DNA from: Rhododendron vialii
Taxonomy: Eukaryota; Streptophyta; Magnoliopsida; Ericales; Ericaceae
DNA: 64,000 nucleotides
Assembly (NCBI RefSeq): GCF_030253575.1
Contig: NC_080562.1
Coordinates: 41,765,852-41,829,851 of the forward strand
Reading direction: 5' to 3'
Shown: positions 58,846 through 64,000 of the stretch, piece after piece
Layout of the letters: each line of letters begins with the position of its first letter
Numbering within the stretch: the stretch's first letter is position 1
Position numbers and translations under genes: made by a program
The notes under the pieces: model-generated
Seen by the model: the letters and a program-made list of their open reading frames with translations, nothing else
What the model was told of the DNA's origin: nothing
Database searches by the model: none

Positions 58846-61800
58846 TCAAAGGAAATAATCCGGTGGCGCTTTTTTGGCAGGAGCCCCTCTTGATTCCTGC
58901 ATTTCATATTTAATTTCTTAAAGCACTGACAAAAGCCACAAATGAAGGTCTAAAATAAGAAAAACATATTCCCTCCATCCCACTTCCATTGTCCCTTTTC
59001 GGCAGGCATGCCCATGAATCAGGCCAACATACAGTGTATTTTTGTGAACAACAAAAATCTCCATTTTTCCAATACTCGAAGATCTCAAATTAGTTGTTGT
59101 AAACAAAGTTCTGAAATCATCTAAAAAAGACTAAAGTAGATTTTATAGACGTCTTTCTGAGATGTCCAACAGTGTGAAAGGGAGTATTAAAATGGGACGA
59201 AGAAAGCACAAGAAAATTTCTGCCTCCGAACTAGAACCCTCAAAAGCATCACTATTCCTAAACTTCGCACAGGTCATCTCTTATCTGAGTTCCCTTGGTC
59301 AAGATAAGAATATATAGATGCAATCCACTCTTTCCACCAACCGACTAAAAGCAAGTTATAAACAAACCTGTGGCGCTGCTTCAAACACACGAAATTGCTG
59401 GTTAAGATTTTCATCCAGCTCAAGAATTGCAGCTACATTACCACATCTGCAACACAGACGCATATGAGCAAGGAGTTTGGCCATTGAATGCATGAAAGGA
59501 GAAATAGTTTAAATTAGAAATCACCTATAACAATAATTTGGAGCTGACCACACTGTAACAATCTGGCTGTTGAACATCCATTTATAGCCTTCCATTACCA
59601 ATTGATGAGCACGGCATATATAGTCAATGTTATTCGCGTGGTTAAAAGTAGTGACTACGGTGCCACCAAATAAGAAACCAGCACCGCGGGGACTCAAGCC
59701 CCAACCATCAACTATGTCTTCTGGGTCTGACCACATGAGGTCACACATGGCACCATCATGGGGTACTTCTTGCTTCCTATCAATTGTTCGAATCTGGCCA
59801 GTAGTTCATGTTAGCAACCTAGAAAGATCGTGGGGCAATACGAGAATGGAAATAGCATAGGTATAACAGAAAAAACTTGAAAATGAAAAAAACCATATGA
59901 TGCAGGATGAAATCAGACCTGGTCCAACGTGTTAATAGAAGGAGAAAGACCGCCATGAACACAAAATATTTTGTTCTCAATGAGAGCAGACAAACTGCAG
60001 TGAATTGAAAACAAACATCCAAAACCATCAATACAGACGTAATAAATATAACCTCGATGTAGTCAAAGTTGTGTTTAGAATACTTGCCAAAAAAGGGGTT
60101 GTGTTTGGAAGCAACTTGAATAAAACCTTAAGACTAATGATAATTTCCTCTTATGTACGCTAGAAAAGATAACCTTTGACCACATGAGAACATCAAATCA
60201 GCTGGCTAAAATTTCTCAAAGAAAGAAGATGTTTTTTCTTGTTTAAACAATTGCTTAAAAGTTGATCTTCTACTAGAATTTTGCAACAAAATGTTCAGTT
60301 GAAAGTCACGTTCACAGGCTTCCAAACACATCGACAATTTGAGAAGACACAGATCAGGGCACCTGTCGAGTTGATTGATTAACTCTTTACAAAGACCATA
60401 TCATTTACAGCAAGGGGGTATACAGGGGTGCCATGGACCAAAAATACATATGATATTTCCATCAGAAATATGAGCTATCTAGCAAAGGAACAAGGCAAAA
60501 GCAGACCTTGTCACAAAGCACGGTTTTGAAGTTCTCCTATTCTAAGTGGATTCATTTTTAGAATCACACTTGGGTTGGTGTTGTGCTTTAGAAATCTTTG
60601 GTTAGGCAATTAGAGCAATTGAATGCTGACCATTCCAAAGGTGAAGAATTATTAGGTAGCACCAACAGTAATCCTTTATATTGACAGTGACCGGGTCCAA
60701 AAAACACCAACAAATGTAACCCAACAACGTGCTGTTTTATGCCTTTCACCAGACAGGTGCCCATATCATCTGTAAGGAAGCTGACAAACCTTAAGTAATC
60801 AAATATATCAGTGCAATATCTCCACACGTTCACTGAACCATACTTGCGTAGACACTCATCGTAGAATCCATATACCTGACGATTGAGGGAGCAAAACGTT
60901 AGCAAACCAAAAGAATCTCAACTTGACAGATTAATTGATCAGACTTAACCTGTGTGATCTGGCGGCTCTCATGGTTCCCCCTTATGAGTGTTATCCGATC
61001 TGGATACCTGACCTGTTTGGTAAAGAAGAAAAGGAAGAATTTTACAACTAAATGAAAATTTCAACATACCAATAATCAAGCAATGCTTGGGAATTTTAGT
61101 TTCGCTAGTAAGATGGAAAAGGGATTGAGATTGAAGTCAATTGCAAAATTTAAGTGTCTCCTCACGAAGCCCCATGATGAGTTGATAACAGTATGGAAGT
61201 TAGACTTTCCTAACACATGCAATACTTATTGAGCTTCATGATTTGAGAGAAAGTCCTGCCTCATCTTTTGCAGTACTAACTGATTGTTAATGTATTTTTC
61301 ATTTCAATAATGAAACTTGGTACCTAATAGGCTAATAGCTTCACAATTGACCAACGCACTCTAAGAAGGTTTTGTAAATGTGACCTTGCAATAACCTAAT
61401 AGAGTTCCATGTCTCCATGATAACTAGGAAAGTAGGAATTACAAGTTCTTCCAAAAGACTCGGATTTCTAAAATCTACGTTGGGTTTCTTCAATACCTAG
61501 CAGCTTTTATGGGGAAAGCCCAACAGGACACCCTACACAGTAAGCTTATCTAATCCACTTGACAAAGGGTACTTCCTGTGCTTGATCCATGGATTTGACG
61601 TGAAATTCGCAGGAATGTTTTGCAAAATCTTAAGATGGATTAGCTCAAATACAGCACGAGTTTGAAAGCTTCAACGTCACATTAACTAGATTCACTTAAT
61701 GTTGCCCACAAAGATGAGCAAAAAGATCTCGAAACAACATGAGTTTAAAAGAGTTCCCTTCCCATGTAGTAGATCCTCCGGGAAAAAAAAAATGTAGTAG

Positions 61801-62482
61801 ATCCATTAACACACATATTTTGCCCACTACTATTTTTAAGTTAACTTCCAAATATGAGGTGGCTGGAATGGTTGGGTAACTTCACTAGGTTTGCAATATT
61901 CCAAGTCTGCTCCAAAACCTTGCGTCAGTCAATTGTACTCAGTTTGTTAATCATGGACCACATGCATATTGGTAATATATCCAGGAAATCCAACTATCAT
62001 CATAGGAAATTCCTCCCCAACTTGGGCCCTGTGGAATAGATGGGGTATCATAAGCATATTTACCGAAATGAATGGCTAGAAGCAAAGGGGAAAAACTAAT
62101 ATATGATTCAATTTAGTGTTTCTCATTCAGTTTAAAACAATAAAGATCATGAAGAAAACATTTTGGACAACAGAACACACACTCTAGAAATAGAAAAGTT
62201 TTGTTTCCCTTTTGTTTCCCTTGACCTAATGAAATAGAAAAGTTTTGTTTCCCTTTTCTTTCCCTTGACCTAATGCAACTTCGGAGATTCTGTAGAAAAG
62301 ATAAGGCTAAAAAAGGTCAGCAATAATACCTTCAGAGCTAGAAGAAGCAGAAATGTCTCAACAGAGTAAAATCCTCTGTCAACAAAATCTCCAAGAAACA
62401 AGTAGTTAGTCTTCGGACAATCACCGCCTACTCTGAAAAGCTCTTTCATGTCATAGAACTGCCCATGGATATCACCACATAT
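58846..62482 (-). CDS. PPX: Protein phosphatase 4 catalytic subunit (PPX), 5' part outside window
   Basis: Seven exons on the minus strand: 62330-62482, 60950-61012, 60790-60875, 59919-59994, 59525-59793, 59368-59446 and 58846-58896. They give 258 residues plus stop. About 47 N-terminal residues are missing and must lie upstream of 64000. It is a PPP-family Ser/Thr phosphatase with metal-binding motifs [22 protein letters not shown] and the later FCVHGG. PP4-specific stretches are [38 protein letters not shown] and [20 protein letters not shown]. The C-terminus PDYFL carries the conserved carboxymethylated Leu. It separates clearly from PP2A and PP6 (FyPP). PP4 acts in the nucleus and cytosol with PP4R2/R3 partners in DNA-repair, meiosis and microRNA-pathway control (family knowledge). 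Confidence 0.94.
62187..62274. repeat. 44-bp tandem duplication in a PP4 intron
   Basis: GAAATAGAAAAGTTTTGTTT through TTGACCTAAT occurs at 62187 and 62231 with one visible difference, about 55 bp inside the intron from the exon ending at 62330. Confidence 0.85.
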
Positions 62483-62949
62483 CTATACAAAAATGAGAGA
62501 AATTTTACGAATAAGCCACAATGGCTACAAACACCGATATACGAGTAAAAGAAAAAGGAAATACCAAGTCAAAGGGTAACACTAGGGACCTATAATATCT
62601 TACACAGCTTGAAAGTTAAAAACTACTCCAGTTGTTAGGTGCTACAGTTTCAAAATTTACCAAGTAGAAAGATTGGCATCTAATAGAAACCAAATGAATG
62701 CCATTTTGTTGCTTATTGGACAGAAAAAGAGAAGAGAGTAAACATAAAAAGAAACAAAACAAAATTTCCCAGTATCCCAAAAGCACAGGAGGGATTCTGT
62801 TTCTAAAGCTATGTCCTCAGGAATTGCCTAATAAAATAGGACCAGAATCCACATCAACAATTTTCTCACCAAGAAAGCTCCAAAATGAATAGACTAATAC
62901 AGTCAGGTATTATTGAAATGTAATTTCAACTTGCAGGAAATTAACAAAC

Positions 62950-63500
62950 CCATGATGAGACTTCTGTTGAGTTTGAATTCATGGCAAGCTCTCCAGCTCA
63001 TACGTCTCCGAGCTTATAAGAGTGAAATGTTCCTTACTACATTCCAATGTGGCATACTTTGTGTGGACAACTGCTAATCGGAAGATCCTCATCATGGATA
63101 AATCTAGGAAGAGGGGTAACTTTCGTCCCAACAACTCTTGTGTAGTTGGGTACAGGAGGGCAACGGGGATCCAACCAATCACCTTCTCAACTATCGTAGT
63201 GGAGCCATAAAGCAAATGCGGGACTGTCTTTTAGACTTGGTTCAGATTACACAGGTCTTTCCACGCATCGATCTACTTTGTACTCTGAAGGTGGTAGTCG
63301 GATGCCTACAAAGAGGAGAAAAAGGATGGCATATTGTACTATTGTGCATGATATGCTACATCTAGGGGGACAGAATCGTGAAACACAGATGGATAAGAAG
63401 AGCTAATTTGGAGGCTACATAGCCGGTTATCTTTTCACCTCTACACATCAAAGGATTAAAATGTTTGGATGACAAGGCTGTCAACTTGTAGTTGTACTTG
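62950..63500 (+). pseudogene. LINE zinc-finger (zf-RVT) fragment in the PP4 5' intron
   Basis: The plus strand encodes NVAYFVWTTANRKILIMDK followed by RKRG and NNSCVVG, the zf-RVT region of plant LINEs. Further on, WHIVLLCMICYI then a stop matches the usual W-I-PLCLMWCIW block of the LINE C-terminus. It is broken by stops and frameshifts and lies antisense to PP4. Boundaries are approximate. Confidence 0.6.
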
Positions 63501-63758
63501 TTCGATAAGTTTTTTCCAGCATTAGTCCCACTTACTTGGAGATTGTTGAGAATTCAGATGGTTGACTTTGTGAGTTCATGGAAGCCACTTGCTGCAAAAC
63601 TTCTAAGATTCACGTACATTAATGCCACTAAATCTCACGGCGGGCATTGATATGTAGAACTCAAGATGATCCTTCTCAACATGGATTTCCAATGTCCTAA
63701 CTACCCAAACATTCCAGGTTTTGGTTTCTCAATTAAAATGGAAAAAGAAAAGTACAAA

Positions 63759-64000
63759 TTTTTTTTTTTTGATAAGTAAATAATTATATTAGAAAGAAGG
63801 CATTAAGGGAATGCCACCCATATACAAAAGAAGGCCACAGAACAAAAAGGTGCTATACATACTGGTCCTAAAATATTGGCATTACTAGAAAAATTTACAG
63901 CCACCAAACCACCGTAATATCATTCTTCAAATCAGCACAGCGGAACATAAACCTGATCACAAAATAAATTGGGCCTCAAACGCTCACTCCACATCTTATT
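63759..64000 (-). mobile_element. LINE 3' end (antisense), runs off the window
   Basis: A T-run at 63759-63771 followed by GATAAGTAAATAATTATATTA is, on the minus strand, a TAATATAATTATTTACTTATC-A(n) tail typical of plant LINE 3' ends. The upstream body continues beyond 64000. Confidence 0.5.

Overview
This window is nuclear DNA from a flowering plant, most likely a eudicot. Genes have many introns with GT-AG (and a few GC-AG) splice sites. Leaders are rich in CT repeats, intergenic DNA is AT-rich, and plant transposon families are dense (Stowaway- and hAT-type MITEs, LINEs, a tRNA-derived SINE, LTR-element ends, a Mutator-like element). Nothing prokaryotic, viral or organellar is intact. The species cannot be named from the sequence alone.

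Layout. 1-3.5 kb: repeats and MITEs. 3.5-6.4 kb (+): a nuclear gene for mitochondrial ribosomal protein S10. Its presequence and first RRM piece come from a mitochondrial glycine-rich RNA-binding protein gene, and the decayed 3' half of that host gene still lies downstream. 6.4-10.9 kb: transposon remains, including a hAT MITE with a perfect 8-bp target duplication. 10.9-17.3 kb (+): MAP65-1-type microtubule-bundling protein (9 coding exons, 585 aa, 1.6-kb leader intron). 18.4-22.4 kb (+): LIP5/VTA1-like ESCRT cofactor (6 exons, 407 aa). 22.4-28.8 kb: intergenic with repeats. 28.86-32.28 kb (-): SABATH methyltransferase of the IAMT1 (auxin carboxyl methyltransferase) type (4 exons, 389 aa). 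32.4-43.5 kb: a gene desert with MITEs, a 3.7-kb element with inverted ends, and a GC-rich MITE. 43.5-46.6 kb (-): a 5'-truncated LINE whose reading frame is broken only by four stop codons. 48.6-52.6 kb (-): LBP/BPI-family lipid-binding protein (6 exons, 499 aa). 53.2-54.5 kb: a Mutator-like element with a GC-rich interior. 56.6-57.1 kb (+): intronless, GC-rich eIF1A. 58.8-62.5 kb and beyond the window (-): protein phosphatase 4 catalytic subunit (PPX), with its first exon(s) outside the window.

The genes do not form a pathway. They are independent housekeeping or regulatory genes: mitochondrial translation, microtubules, endosomal sorting, auxin inactivation, LPS or lipid sensing, translation initiation and phosphatase signalling.

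The most notable locus is the rps10 chimera. It looks like an organelle-to-nucleus gene transfer caught with its host-gene scar in place. Exon borders were read by eye from splice consensus and protein-family similarity. Each complete multi-exon model sums to an exact multiple of three.
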